Positions 1 to 6,905 of a DNA stretch of 12,733 bases are shown one piece after another; the first letter of the stretch is position 1, and every line of letters starts with the position of its first letter. This DNA is from Acidobacteriota bacterium (lineage in GTDB: Bacteria > Acidobacteriota > Terriglobia > UBA7540). The position numbers and the translations under genes are program-made. Location of the stretch: positions 12,321 to 25,053 of the forward strand of contig PLWR01000361.1 in assembly GCA_003165615.1 (NCBI GenBank), in the 5' to 3' direction. The notes below the pieces were generated by a model. It was not told where the DNA came from, did not search any database, and saw only the letters and a program-made list of their open reading frames with translations.

Positions 1-642
1 CAGTCCAACACCACGCTGACCTTTTTCTCCCCGGATGAAATCAAGGGCACGATTTACGATGTGCTCTCGGACCCGCACGTCATGGTGAGGGACGTCGTGC
101 ATCCCACCAAAGTGGCCAACCTATGCCTGGTGCCTGCCAAGATTTCCCTGGCCAAGCTGGAGGCTAACCTGGTGGGGCAGTTTGATGCTCCTTTCCGCTT
201 GAAAGACGCATTGGCAGGGGCGCGCGAAGATTTTGACCTGATTGTAATTGACACCCCTCCGGCGCTCGGAATCATCACCGTCAACGCCCTGGTGGCGGCA
301 AACTATTTGCTGGTTCCCATCCAGGCCTCCTACTACTCGCTGGAAGGGACGGATGACTTGCTGGAAACGCTGGAACGCATTCGTTCACGTCCCAACCCCG
401 AGTTGCAATTACTGGGCGTCATCGTGACGCTTTACGACAAGCGCACCAACCTGGCGCGGGATATCTATAAGCAGGTCCGGGAAGTGTTTGGCGAGAAAGT
501 TTTCAAGACCGTCATCGGCAAGAACGTGCGCCTGGAGGAGAGCCCCGCCTACAAGGAAACGATCTTCAGCTATGCTCCCGGTTCCACCGGGGCGGCCGAA
601 TACGCGCAGCTCGCCAGGGAGGTTATGCAACGTGTCAGTTAG
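1..642 (+). CDS. parA: ParA/Soj-family chromosome partition ATPase, 5' end missing
   Basis: This reading frame is open from the first base of the window, so the true start and the Walker A (deviant KGGxGKT) motif lie upstream; 213 residues are visible. The segment FDLIVIDTPPALG (about visible residues 78-90) is the Walker B/switch region of ParA ATPases. It is followed by the family pattern of two strands and helices ending in a YAPGSTGAAEYAQLAREV tail typical of Soj. ParA dimerises on ATP, binds DNA non-specifically and is released by ParB, which moves the origin region. The stop overlaps the parB start by 11 bases, which implies translational coupling. The visible part ends at the family's usual C-terminus. 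A plasmid-type ParA is possible but the parB partner looks chromosomal. Confidence 0.93.
   Translation, partial: QSNTTLTFFSPDEIKGTIYDVLSDPHVMVRDVVHPTKVANLCLVPAKISLAKLEANLVGQFDAPFRLKDALAGAREDFDLIVIDTPPALGIITVNALVAANYLLVPIQASYYSLEGTDDLLETLERIRSRPNPELQLLGVIVTLYDKRTNLARDIYKQVREVFGEKVFKTVIGKNVRLEESPAYKETIFSYAPGSTGAAEYAQLAREVMQRVS
616..623 (+). promoter_or_regulatory. Ribosome binding site deciding the parB start
   Basis: AGGGAGGT is a near-perfect Shine-Dalgarno sequence inside the end of parA. It lies 8 bases before the GTG at 632, which favours that GTG over the ATG at 671. Confidence 0.75.
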
Positions 643-1456
643 ACGCGCTGGTTTACCCATCACCGTCAAGATGCGGCACAACTCGCATTATGTTGAGGAC
701 ATCATTTCGCGCACCGGCGCCGCCATCGGCCGCATGATTCCCATTGAGCAGATTCAGCCCAACGCCGATCAGCCCCGCAAGCAATTGGGAGACCTGCAAG
801 GCCTTACGGATTCCGTGCGGGAAAAGGGTGTGCTGGAGCCCCTGCTGGTGCGTTACCTGGCGGAATCCGACCGGTTCATGATCATCTCCGGCGAGCGCCG
901 CTTCCACGCCGCGCGCGCCGCGGGTTTGCGAGAGCTGCCGTGCATTGAGAAAGACGTGGACGACGGCGAAACGATGGAGATCGCCCTCATCGAAAATCTG
1001 CAACGCAAGGACCTGACGCCTTTTGAGGAGGCGGACGGCGTGCAGGCCCTGGCAGACCGTTTTGAACTGACCCACGAGGATATCGCCCAGCGAATCGCCA
1101 AGTCGCGGTCCTCGATCACGGAAACCTTGAGCCTTCGCACTATCCCGGATGCGGTGAAGGCGCAGTGCATCGAAGCTGGAGTGCTTTCCAAATCCCAGTT
1201 GCTGCAAGTGGCGCGCCAACCGAGCGAGGCCAGGATGCGCGACCTCGTCCGGCGCTTTGCCCTGGGTCTGGTCAACCGCGAACAGGCGCGCGCGGAACGT
1301 AACCCCGACAAGAAGCCTCGCCAAGCGGTGTTCAACTATGTTCCTCCCGCCAAGGAATTCAAGCTGACTCTGAAATTCCGCAAGGGCAGTGTGGAGCGGG
1401 AGGAGATCGTTGCCGCCCTGCGCCGGATTATTGAAACGCTGGAAACCGAAACCTAA
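632..1456 (+). CDS. parB: ParB/Spo0J-family partition protein
   Basis: ParB binds parS DNA, loads and slides as a CTP-gated clamp, and stimulates ParA. From the GTG start the protein is 274 residues, a normal ParB length. In order: an N-terminal tail with RRAGLP and MRHNSHYVE; the ParB/Srx CTP-binding core with IQPNADQPRK (about 41-50), GERRFHAAR (87-95) and ENLQRKDLTPFE (121-132); a helix-turn-helix around 146-168; and a beta-rich C-terminal segment from about 233 that should dimerise. GTG 632 was chosen because it has a strong ribosome binding site, because the residues it adds resemble the N-termini of related ParBs as I recall them, and because it overlaps the parA stop. The frame is open further upstream but only inside parA. 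No parS-like palindrome was seen in the window. Confidence 0.95.
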   Translation: MSVRRAGLPITVKMRHNSHYVEDIISRTGAAIGRMIPIEQIQPNADQPRKQLGDLQGLTDSVREKGVLEPLLVRYLAESDRFMIISGERRFHAARAAGLRELPCIEKDVDDGETMEIALIENLQRKDLTPFEEADGVQALADRFELTHEDIAQRIAKSRSSITETLSLRTIPDAVKAQCIEAGVLSKSQLLQVARQPSEARMRDLVRRFALGLVNREQARAERNPDKKPRQAVFNYVPPAKEFKLTLKFRKGSVEREEIVAALRRIIETLETET

Positions 1457-1562
1457 ATTCCGGGTCAAGCTTGCCAATGAAATAGCGGGATTCGGTGGGG
1501 GCGCATCGGGACATCATGCTCTTACGCCAGAATTCACACGGACTGGCCAGGAGTTGTGCGGC

Positions 1563-1916
1563 ATGATTCCGGGAGCGGCCGGGGCGGGGGACTGCCACCG
1601 GTTGTTTGTTTACGGCACGCTGCGGCGCGGCCTCCGACTGCACCATCACCTGGAGCGCCTCGGCGCGAGGTTTCGGGCGGAAGCAAGAGTTTCGGCGGAG
1701 CTTTTCGATTTGGGACGCTATCCGGGGGCGAGCCCAGCGAGCGGAAAAGGGAAATGGGTTCACGGGGGTTCACATGGATGGTTTGGAAGACCGGACGCAA
1801 AACGTCATTCTGGAAACGGACCGCTTGCGCTTCGCCACTTGGATAAAGGAAGACTGGAAGGATTTTCAGAAGATCGCCACGGACCCCCTGGTGGTACGTT
1901 ACCTCGGGACGGGTGA
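1563..1916 (+). pseudogene. Truncated gamma-glutamylcyclotransferase-like (AIG2/GGCT) remnant
   Basis: The first 55-60 residues match the N-terminus of GGCT-like proteins. They include LFVYGTLRRG (the YGTL substrate-binding loop, about residues 14-23), then a strand reading AELFDLGRYPGA and a GKWVHG strand. The fold then stops, exactly where the next gene begins, and the frame runs on as unrelated low-complexity sequence to a stop at 1914-1916, overlapping the acetyltransferase by 143 bases. The part that should hold the catalytic glutamate and the second half of the barrel is absent, so I call it a pseudogene. A CAGGAG sequence lies about 9 bases before the ATG at 1563, so it may still be translated. 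A sequencing deletion or a domain-only protein are alternatives. Confidence 0.5.
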
Positions 1917-2343
1917 GGCGTGGCCGGAAGAACGCACCAGGGAATTTGTGAGTCGGCAGTGCGAGAACTGGGAGAAGCAGGGAATCTGCCTGTGGAAGTT
2001 GCTGCCGAAAGACAGTGATACGTTGATTGGAATCTGCGGCCTCCAGCGACTGCCGGAAGGGCCGGACGTGGAAATCGGCTGGTGGCTGGACCCCGCGCAT
2101 TGGGGAAAGGGTCTGGCCTCGGAAGCAGCGCGCCACGCGCTGGCTTACGGTTTCGAAGTCAACAGACTTGAACGGATTGTAGCCATCGCTCAGGCTGCCA
2201 ACCGGGATTCTCTCCGGGTGATGGAAAAGATCGGCATGCGCTTTGAAAGGGAAGCGGTACACAAGGGAATCCGCGTGGTGCTTTACGCGATCTCGCGCGA
2301 GCACTTCATTGCCGAACTGGCAAAAGCGGAGGAGCGTGCCTGA
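1774..2343 (+). CDS. GNAT-family N-acetyltransferase, RimJ/RimL type
   Basis: A 189-residue acetyltransferase of the Acetyltransf_3 group, using acetyl-CoA. It opens with ILETDRLRFATW (about 12-23), the first strand typical of RimJ/RimL-like proteins. VEIGWWLDPAHWGKGLASEA (about 99-118) carries the acetyl-CoA pyrophosphate-binding loop (motif A), and NRDSLRVMEKIGMRFERE (143-160) is motif B. Members acetylate ribosomal protein N-termini, antibiotics or small amines; the substrate here cannot be told. The ATG at 1774 starts right at the break in the preceding GGCT remnant and is preceded by a G-rich stretch (about 1763-1768) that could serve as the ribosome binding site. Its stop overlaps the next gene's GTG, so the two are probably cotranslated. 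Confidence 0.85.
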   Translation: MDGLEDRTQNVILETDRLRFATWIKEDWKDFQKIATDPLVVRYLGTGEAWPEERTREFVSRQCENWEKQGICLWKLLPKDSDTLIGICGLQRLPEGPDVEIGWWLDPAHWGKGLASEAARHALAYGFEVNRLERIVAIAQAANRDSLRVMEKIGMRFEREAVHKGIRVVLYAISREHFIAELAKAEERA

Positions 2344-2683
2344 AGTCTTGCCACCCACGCTGACTCCGGCGCAGGTTGCCCGCCTGGAAAGCCTGCTGAA
2401 AGCGGGTTTCCAATTTGTAACGTTCGAGCAGTTTGCGCGATACCCCGGGGTGGAAAAGGCAGGCTTTGTCGCCTTGCTGGACATTTCCGGTGAAAAGGTG
2501 CGGCAGTTTGGAAGCGTGGGATATCACATGGGCAGCGGGATCGGCGTCCTGATTGAGCGCGCCGGCGGCAAAGCGTTCGTGTGGAAGAATGAGTTGGTGA
2601 ATGCAACGCCGGAGCTCCTGGCCGCGTATGAGGGCGTGAAGAAAGAACTGGCTGAGCTGTTGACGGAGAATGTGAAGCAGTGA
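2336..2683 (+). CDS. Small conserved-looking protein of unknown function
   Basis: A 115-residue soluble protein with no signal peptide or membrane segment. I do not recognise a named family, though the pattern 'LTPAQ..RLE.LL.AGF.FVTFEQF' followed by 'FVALLD...VRQFGSVGYHMGSGIGVLIE' and 'KAFVWK.E.V.ATPELLAAYE' looks like a folded, conserved domain of unknown function: helices, a central beta region, and a C-terminal helix. The GTG at 2336 is chosen because GGAGGA lies just before it (short spacing, 2-3 bases) and because it overlaps the acetyltransferase stop by 8 bases. The frame is open further upstream, but only within that gene. It probably shares a transcript with the acetyltransferase. 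Confidence 0.7.
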   Translation: MPEVLPPTLTPAQVARLESLLKAGFQFVTFEQFARYPGVEKAGFVALLDISGEKVRQFGSVGYHMGSGIGVLIERAGGKAFVWKNELVNATPELLAAYEGVKKELAELLTENVKQ

Positions 2684-2709
2684 TTGCGGAGTGGAGCCGC
2701 GAGGAGCAG

Positions 2710-2803
2710 GTGTAGCGCGTCCTGTTCTGTTGATGGTCCGCGGCTCGTCCCCGATGGGCAAGGATAAGCCGCGGACCTTCAACAGAACAGGTCCGCGCTG
2801 CAC
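2710..2803. repeat. Long imperfect inverted repeat (hairpin), about 42-base arms
   Basis: Left arm 2710-2750 and right arm 2762-2803 are reverse complements at about 36 of 42 aligned positions, with an 11-base loop. The core is CCTGTTCTGTTGA followed by GGTCCGCGGCT on both arms. It lies 27 bases after the stop of the small unknown gene and 37 bases before ypdA. No T-run follows, so it is not a classic intrinsic terminator. It looks like an interspersed palindromic (REP/MITE-like) element that could also stabilise or end the upstream transcript. Confidence 0.7.
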
Positions 2804-2839
2804 TTTCTCTTAACTCTGCTTTGGGGAGTGTGAACTCAG

Positions 2840-3823
2840 ATGCAAGAATCTCTGGACATCCTGATTGTGGGCGCGGGGCCTACGGGGTTGGCGTGTGCCA
2901 TTGAAGCGGCGGCCAACAATATGAATTTCCTGGTGGTGGAAAAAGGTGTGCTGGTGAACTCGATTTACAACTATCCCAGCACCATGACGTTCTTCACCTC
3001 GCGCGAGCTTTTGGAAATCGGGGATCTGCCCTTTCCGAGTTTGAACACCAAGCCCCATCGCGCCGAAGCTCTGGAGTATTACCGCCGGGTGGCGGATTTC
3101 TACCGCTTGCCCATCCATTTCCAGGAAAGGGTCCTGGGAATCCGCGGGCATGGCGGTGAGTATCATGTGCAGACCGAGACTTCCGACGGCCACCGCGGTG
3201 AACACACCACGAAGACGGCCATCATCGCCACGGGCTACTATGACCTCCCCAACCTGCTGGGAATTCCCGGCGAAGACCTTCCCAGGGTCTCGCACTATTA
3301 CACTGACCCGCATCCGTATTACCGCCGCAAAGTGGCCGTGATTGGCGGGGCGAACTCCGCCGTCGTCGCCGCCCTCGACCTTTGGCGCCATGGGGCGGAA
3401 GTCACCCTGATCTACCGCGAGCCTGCACTTAGTTCGCACATCAAATACTGGATTCTGCCCGACATCGAAAACCGCATCAAGGAAGGCTCAATTCGCGCTC
3501 TGCCGGAATCCGAGGTGAAGGAGATTGCTCTCCGTTCCATCTGCGTCCATCAGAAAGATGCCGAGATTCTGCGCCTGGAGAACGACTTTGTCTTCGCCCT
3601 CACCGGATACCATCCCGACTTTCGTTTCCTGCGCGATATTGGCGTGGAAATTGACCCCACAACCCATCGTCCCCATTGCAATTCCGAAACCCTGGAGAGC
3701 AATGTGCCGGGAATCTATCTCGCCGGCGTCATCATCGCGGGCAGGGATACCAATGAAATCTTCATTGAGAACGGCCGCTTTCACGGGAAGCAAATTCTTG
3801 CCGACATTGTGAAGAAGCTTTAG
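2840..3823 (+). CDS. ypdA: YpdA-family FAD/NADPH reductase (putative bacillithiol disulfide reductase)
   Basis: A 327-residue two-dinucleotide-domain flavoprotein of the thioredoxin-reductase fold. The FAD-binding glycine motif is GAGPTG (11-16). NSIYNYPSTMTFFTSRELLEIGD matches the YpdA signature region (about 40-62). ATGYYD is at 130-135, the NADPH Rossmann motif is VIGGANSA (167-174), and GYHPD plus YLAGV close the FAD domain. No CxxC redox pair is present, as is usual for YpdA and unlike TrxB. Known YpdA proteins reduce bacillithiol disulfide with NADPH, so a bacillithiol-making host is implied. As I recall, firmicute YpdA has a reactive Cys in the glycine motif (GGGPCG); here that position is Thr15. 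The start has a GGGGAG sequence about 11 bases upstream. The gene is followed directly by an inverted repeat. Confidence 0.85.
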   Translation: MQESLDILIVGAGPTGLACAIEAAANNMNFLVVEKGVLVNSIYNYPSTMTFFTSRELLEIGDLPFPSLNTKPHRAEALEYYRRVADFYRLPIHFQERVLGIRGHGGEYHVQTETSDGHRGEHTTKTAIIATGYYDLPNLLGIPGEDLPRVSHYYTDPHPYYRRKVAVIGGANSAVVAALDLWRHGAEVTLIYREPALSSHIKYWILPDIENRIKEGSIRALPESEVKEIALRSICVHQKDAEILRLENDFVFALTGYHPDFRFLRDIGVEIDPTTHRPHCNSETLESNVPGIYLAGVIIAGRDTNEIFIENGRFHGKQILADIVKKL

Positions 3824-3825
3824 GA

Positions 3826-3980
3826 GGTTGCGGAAAAACTCATTGGCACTGTCATTCTGAGGAGCCAGCAGGCGGTCCTGAGCTTAGCGAAGGAAGAATC
3901 TCGCATTGTCTTGAAAACACTCAGAGCGAGATCCTTCGCTGCTGCTCAGGATGACAGCATTGAAAAGTTTTTCCGCAGCC
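3826..3980. repeat. Interspersed palindromic repeat ('SFAAAQDD'-coding type)
   Basis: Two divergent arms, about 3826-3904 and 3926-3980, are imperfect inverted copies. Outer ends GGTTGCGGAAAAACT and AGTTTTTCCGCAGCC pair at 14 of 15 positions; then come TGTCATTCTGAG and CTCAGGATGACA, then TCTCGC and GCGAGA around a 21-base loop. The left arm holds about 24 extra bases. The core matches the TGTCATCCTGAG...GAAGGATC repeat seen in many copies in some uncultured soil bacteria (from memory). It starts 2 bases after the ypdA stop and fills most of the ypdA to RraA-family gap. Confidence 0.72.
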
Positions 3981-4030
3981 TGCTAGGAATGCGAACGCGC
4001 TCGGCATTCAGGAGTCAGGAGCCGGAGAGA

Positions 4031-4768
4031 ATGCGCAAACACAAAGCAGCGGATGGAAGAGATGAAAAATCCCCGGTGTTTCGCATCAATGCGGAAATCC
4101 CCAGGCCATCCCCAAACATGATTGCCAAGTTTAGCCAAATCCCTGCCGCGAATATCAGTGATGCGGCAGGAAACATCAATACCATGGATTCGGGGATGCA
4201 AGCCTTGGTGCCGGGCGCCAGGATCTGCGGTCCAGCTTGTACGGTGTCAACCCGCGTGGGAGATTTCCTTGCCATCCTCCAAGGCTTGGATGCCGCCAAG
4301 CCGGGCGACGTGCTGGTGGTCGGCAGCCAGGGGAGTCCGGACGTCGCCGTCTTTGGTGAGATCACCTCCACGGAAGCCAAATTGAAGGGGCTGGCGGGGC
4401 TCGTGACCGAGGGCAGGGTACGCGACATCGAGGGAATTCGAAAAATTGGTTTCCCGGTTTTTGCTCGCGGCACTTCTCCTCGTGTGGCGGGCCGCGGTTC
4501 GCTCGGCGAAGTCAACGTCCCGACCCAATGCGGTGGGGTCGTAGTCGAACCGGGCGATATCATCGTCGGGGACGCGGATGGCGTGGTCGTGGTTCCGCGC
4601 CAGAAGGCGGCGGAGATTCTCCGGCTCGCTCGCAATATCATGAGGTTTGAGGATGCCTTGGTCAACAAGGTCAGGGCAGGCTTATCGCAAGTTGAATTCT
4701 TCAAGCTGGATCAACAGTTCAAAGCCCTATATCGCGCCCACCGGAAAGGTCACGGCAAGCTGGACTAA
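4031..4768 (+). CDS. RraA-like / 4-hydroxy-4-methyl-2-oxoglutarate aldolase family protein
   Basis: A 245-residue protein of the RraA/HMG-aldolase family, whose members are either metal-dependent aldolases cleaving pyruvate-containing acids or RNase E regulators. Seen: FRINAEIPRPSPNMIAKFSQIPAANISDA (about 17-45) is the family N-terminus, GDVLVVG at 92-98, FGEITSTEAKLKGLAGLVTEG followed by VRD (Arg131-Asp132, the pyruvate- and metal-binding pair), GFPVFARG, VNVPTQCGGVVVEPGDIIVGDADGVVVVP (about 161-189). The acidic residue after RD sits one place earlier (RDIE) than in the pattern I remember (RDxxE/D). The aldolase role is more likely than the RNase E role, since most homologues outside enterobacteria lack the latter. 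ATG 4031 is chosen because the longer frame begins inside the upstream repeat; GTG 4076 and ATG 4118 are alternatives. Confidence 0.83.
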   Translation: MRKHKAADGRDEKSPVFRINAEIPRPSPNMIAKFSQIPAANISDAAGNINTMDSGMQALVPGARICGPACTVSTRVGDFLAILQGLDAAKPGDVLVVGSQGSPDVAVFGEITSTEAKLKGLAGLVTEGRVRDIEGIRKIGFPVFARGTSPRVAGRGSLGEVNVPTQCGGVVVEPGDIIVGDADGVVVVPRQKAAEILRLARNIMRFEDALVNKVRAGLSQVEFFKLDQQFKALYRAHRKGHGKLD

Positions 4769-4791
4769 GAATTCGAAACCTGCCAACGGAA

Positions 4792-4853
4792 ATTGCCTGC
4801 AGCAAGTGGTGCTAAACTTCGCCCCCAAGTAGTGGGGAGATTCGGCGGGCAAT
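4792..4853. other. Possible stem-loop in the RraA-family to GH127-like gap
   Basis: ATTGCCTGC (4792-4800) and GCGGGCAAT (4845-4853) pair at 8 of 9 positions, with a weak CCCC/GGGG pair nested inside. It could be a transcript structure or a weak terminator between the two genes. No clear T-run follows, so the call is tentative. Confidence 0.25.
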
Positions 4854-4874
4854 CCTTTCTATTGGGTATTTGAG

Positions 4875-6818
4875 ATGAGACGGACTATTTCCAAGGGCAG
4901 AGCAAAGAAGTCCCACGGCGAAATGGGGCGGCGCGAGTTCACCAGGGCGGTCGGGGCTGCGGTGGGCTTCTATCTGCTGCCCACGGCCGTCAAGGGGGCC
5001 GAGCCGGGCATTGAGTACATTCGGAAAACCATTCCCGAGATTTCCGTCCCGGCCTATCGCGGTGCAAGCTATGCGGATCGTGTTCCCGACACGCTGGATT
5101 TGGCGGAACGGGCGCGCCTGGCCATCAATGCGCTCACCCGCCTTTCCGACCCGGAGGCGGATTATGAATGCTGGTTCACGCTGCAAGTGAATCGGAAACC
5201 GATGGTGATGACGCACGAATGGTCGGATTATGTTGGCGAGCAGCCCAAGTTCATGGAGGCCCTTACTCTTCTGCGGACGGTGACCGGAGACACATCACAT
5301 CCCGAGGCGGAATTGGGCATGATGAAGGCCGCCGCCCACATGCTCGGTGAAGACGGTCTCTATTATCAGCCGATTCATGGCCGGCCTTGGGCGCTCACAA
5401 ACTCAAACCACCATCCTGTCCCCTGGACAAACGATCCCAAGGTGGCCAAGGCGGGGCAATTCTCCGATGCGTATTCCTGCGGCCGGATGCTGTTGGCGAT
5501 GACGTTGTGGTACCAGCGGGACAAGAACCCCTTCTGGAAGGACATCGCCGAGCGGATGATCAACCGGTTTGGTGAACTGGCAGTGGACCGGGGCGACTAT
5601 GCCTATTTCCCCACGCCCTTCATTCATCCCGGCTTCCTGACTCCCGGTGAAACGCCGGGTGCAAGCGTCTCGGATAAATCCACCCATTTTACTCACCTCG
5701 GGGCCATCCACGGGATGAGCCGCTACTACGAAGTTACCGGACATGAGCCCGCCTTGCGGCTGGCCGGCAAGCTGAGCCGATACATGCGAGACCATTCCGG
5801 CCACTACGACAGTGAAGGGCGCGCCCCCAACCAGCACTTTCATGGCAGCACCTGCACGTTGCTGGCGATGTTGGAATACCCCGCGCTGGCTCGCGACCAG
5901 GCGCTCCTGGAATTTGTCCGCAAGAGCTATGAATGGCACCGGACGATTGGATCGGCTTTGGTGGGTTTCTTCCCCGAGATCGTGCGGCAGGATTACCTGA
6001 CCAGCGAGAGCTGTGAGATTGCCAACATGATCGACCTTGCGGTGCGTATGAGCCAGTTGGGTGTGGGAGATTATTGGGACGATGCGGACCGCTACCTGCG
6101 CAATCAATTCGCCGAGAACCAATTGACGCACGGGGAGTGGATGCAGCAGATTTCCGATACGTACCCGAAATCGCCGGTCAGTGGCAGCCAAACCAGCAGC
6201 GACGCGGTCTGCCGCAACCTCGGGGGATTTGCCGGTTGGTCGCTGGGAAACGACTTCATGCCACAGCCGGTGGGGCCGCTGCCCCGGGGCTTCGCTTTCA
6301 TGCACTGCTGCACGGGCAACTCCGCTCGGGCTATCTATTATGCCTGGCAGGGAATGCTGGACTACGCAGACGGCAAATTGCAGGTCAACCTTTTAATGAA
6401 TCGGTCTTCGCAATGGGCTGACGTCCGCAGCTTTATCCCTTATGAGGGCTGGGTGGAGGTGATTCCGAAGCAGCGCTGTCACGTTTCCGTTCGGGTTCCC
6501 GACTGGGTGAATAAATCCCAGGTCACAGTGCGCGTAGGAGAAGAAGAGCGCCCGGCAAGTTGGACTGGCCGTTACCTGGAGGTGGGTGAGTGCGCGCCCC
6601 AAGACAAAGTGTGGATCTCCTTCCCGATTTCCGAGCGCACCCAGCAGGAGACCATCGGGGCCCGTCAATACACTCTGACCCTCAAGGGCAATGATGTGGT
6701 GGCGATTGATCCTCCGGGGAAATATTGCCCGTACTATCAGCGTCAGAAATACCGGCAGGGAAGCGTGCAGTGGAAAAACGTCCAACGGTTTGTGTCCGAT
6801 GAGAGGTTGGTGATTTGA
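4875..6818 (+). CDS. Tat-exported GH127-like glycosidase (beta-L-arabinofuranosidase family, DUF1680)
   Basis: A 647-residue protein, the usual GH127 size: an alpha/alpha barrel (roughly 60-500) followed by a beta-sandwich. GRREFTRAVGAAVGFYLLP (18-36) is a twin-arginine signal, so export in folded form is likely. Characterised GH127 (HypBA1) uses a zinc-bound cysteine nucleophile held by Glu-x-Cys and Cys-Cys; the matching residues are Glu378-Ser-Cys380 (in TSESCEIANMIDLA) and Cys478-Cys479 (in FMHCCTGNSARAIYYAW). Predicted nucleophile is Cys478. Other expected features are SDAYSCGRMLLAMTLWY and a His-rich HFTHLGAIHGMSRYYEVTG helix. Substrate within the family is uncertain: L-arabinofuranose-containing glycan or another plant or microbial sugar. 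ATG 4923 (MGRREF) is an alternative start; neither start has a strong ribosome binding site. It lies between an aldolase-family and a sugar-isomerase-like gene. Confidence 0.85.
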   Translation: MRRTISKGRAKKSHGEMGRREFTRAVGAAVGFYLLPTAVKGAEPGIEYIRKTIPEISVPAYRGASYADRVPDTLDLAERARLAINALTRLSDPEADYECWFTLQVNRKPMVMTHEWSDYVGEQPKFMEALTLLRTVTGDTSHPEAELGMMKAAAHMLGEDGLYYQPIHGRPWALTNSNHHPVPWTNDPKVAKAGQFSDAYSCGRMLLAMTLWYQRDKNPFWKDIAERMINRFGELAVDRGDYAYFPTPFIHPGFLTPGETPGASVSDKSTHFTHLGAIHGMSRYYEVTGHEPALRLAGKLSRYMRDHSGHYDSEGRAPNQHFHGSTCTLLAMLEYPALARDQALLEFVRKSYEWHRTIGSALVGFFPEIVRQDYLTSESCEIANMIDLAVRMSQLGVGDYWDDADRYLRNQFAENQLTHGEWMQQISDTYPKSPVSGSQTSSDAVCRNLGGFAGWSLGNDFMPQPVGPLPRGFAFMHCCTGNSARAIYYAWQGMLDYADGKLQVNLLMNRSSQWADVRSFIPYEGWVEVIPKQRCHVSVRVPDWVNKSQVTVRVGEEERPASWTGRYLEVGECAPQDKVWISFPISERTQQETIGARQYTLTLKGNDVVAIDPPGKYCPYYQRQKYRQGSVQWKNVQRFVSDERLVI

Positions 6819-6905
6819 CGCGCGTGGGCTTCGCATTCGATGTGAGCGGTCAATACATCGGCAGCGCCATCCGTGCGGCGATTATGTTTGCATGAGGTCT
6901 TCATC

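Noticed and set aside
488..631. Longer ParB N-terminus
   Set aside because: It lies wholly within parA in another frame; the GTG at 632 has a strong ribosome binding site and a family-like N-terminus.
2804..2839. Intrinsic terminator after the 2710-2803 hairpin
   Set aside because: The downstream bases are CTTTCTCTTAAC, with no continuous T-run directly after the stem.
3911..4030. Extended N-terminus of the RraA-family protein
   Set aside because: The extra residues are the translation of the interspersed repeat and match no aldolase N-terminus; the later ATG at 4031 fits the family length.
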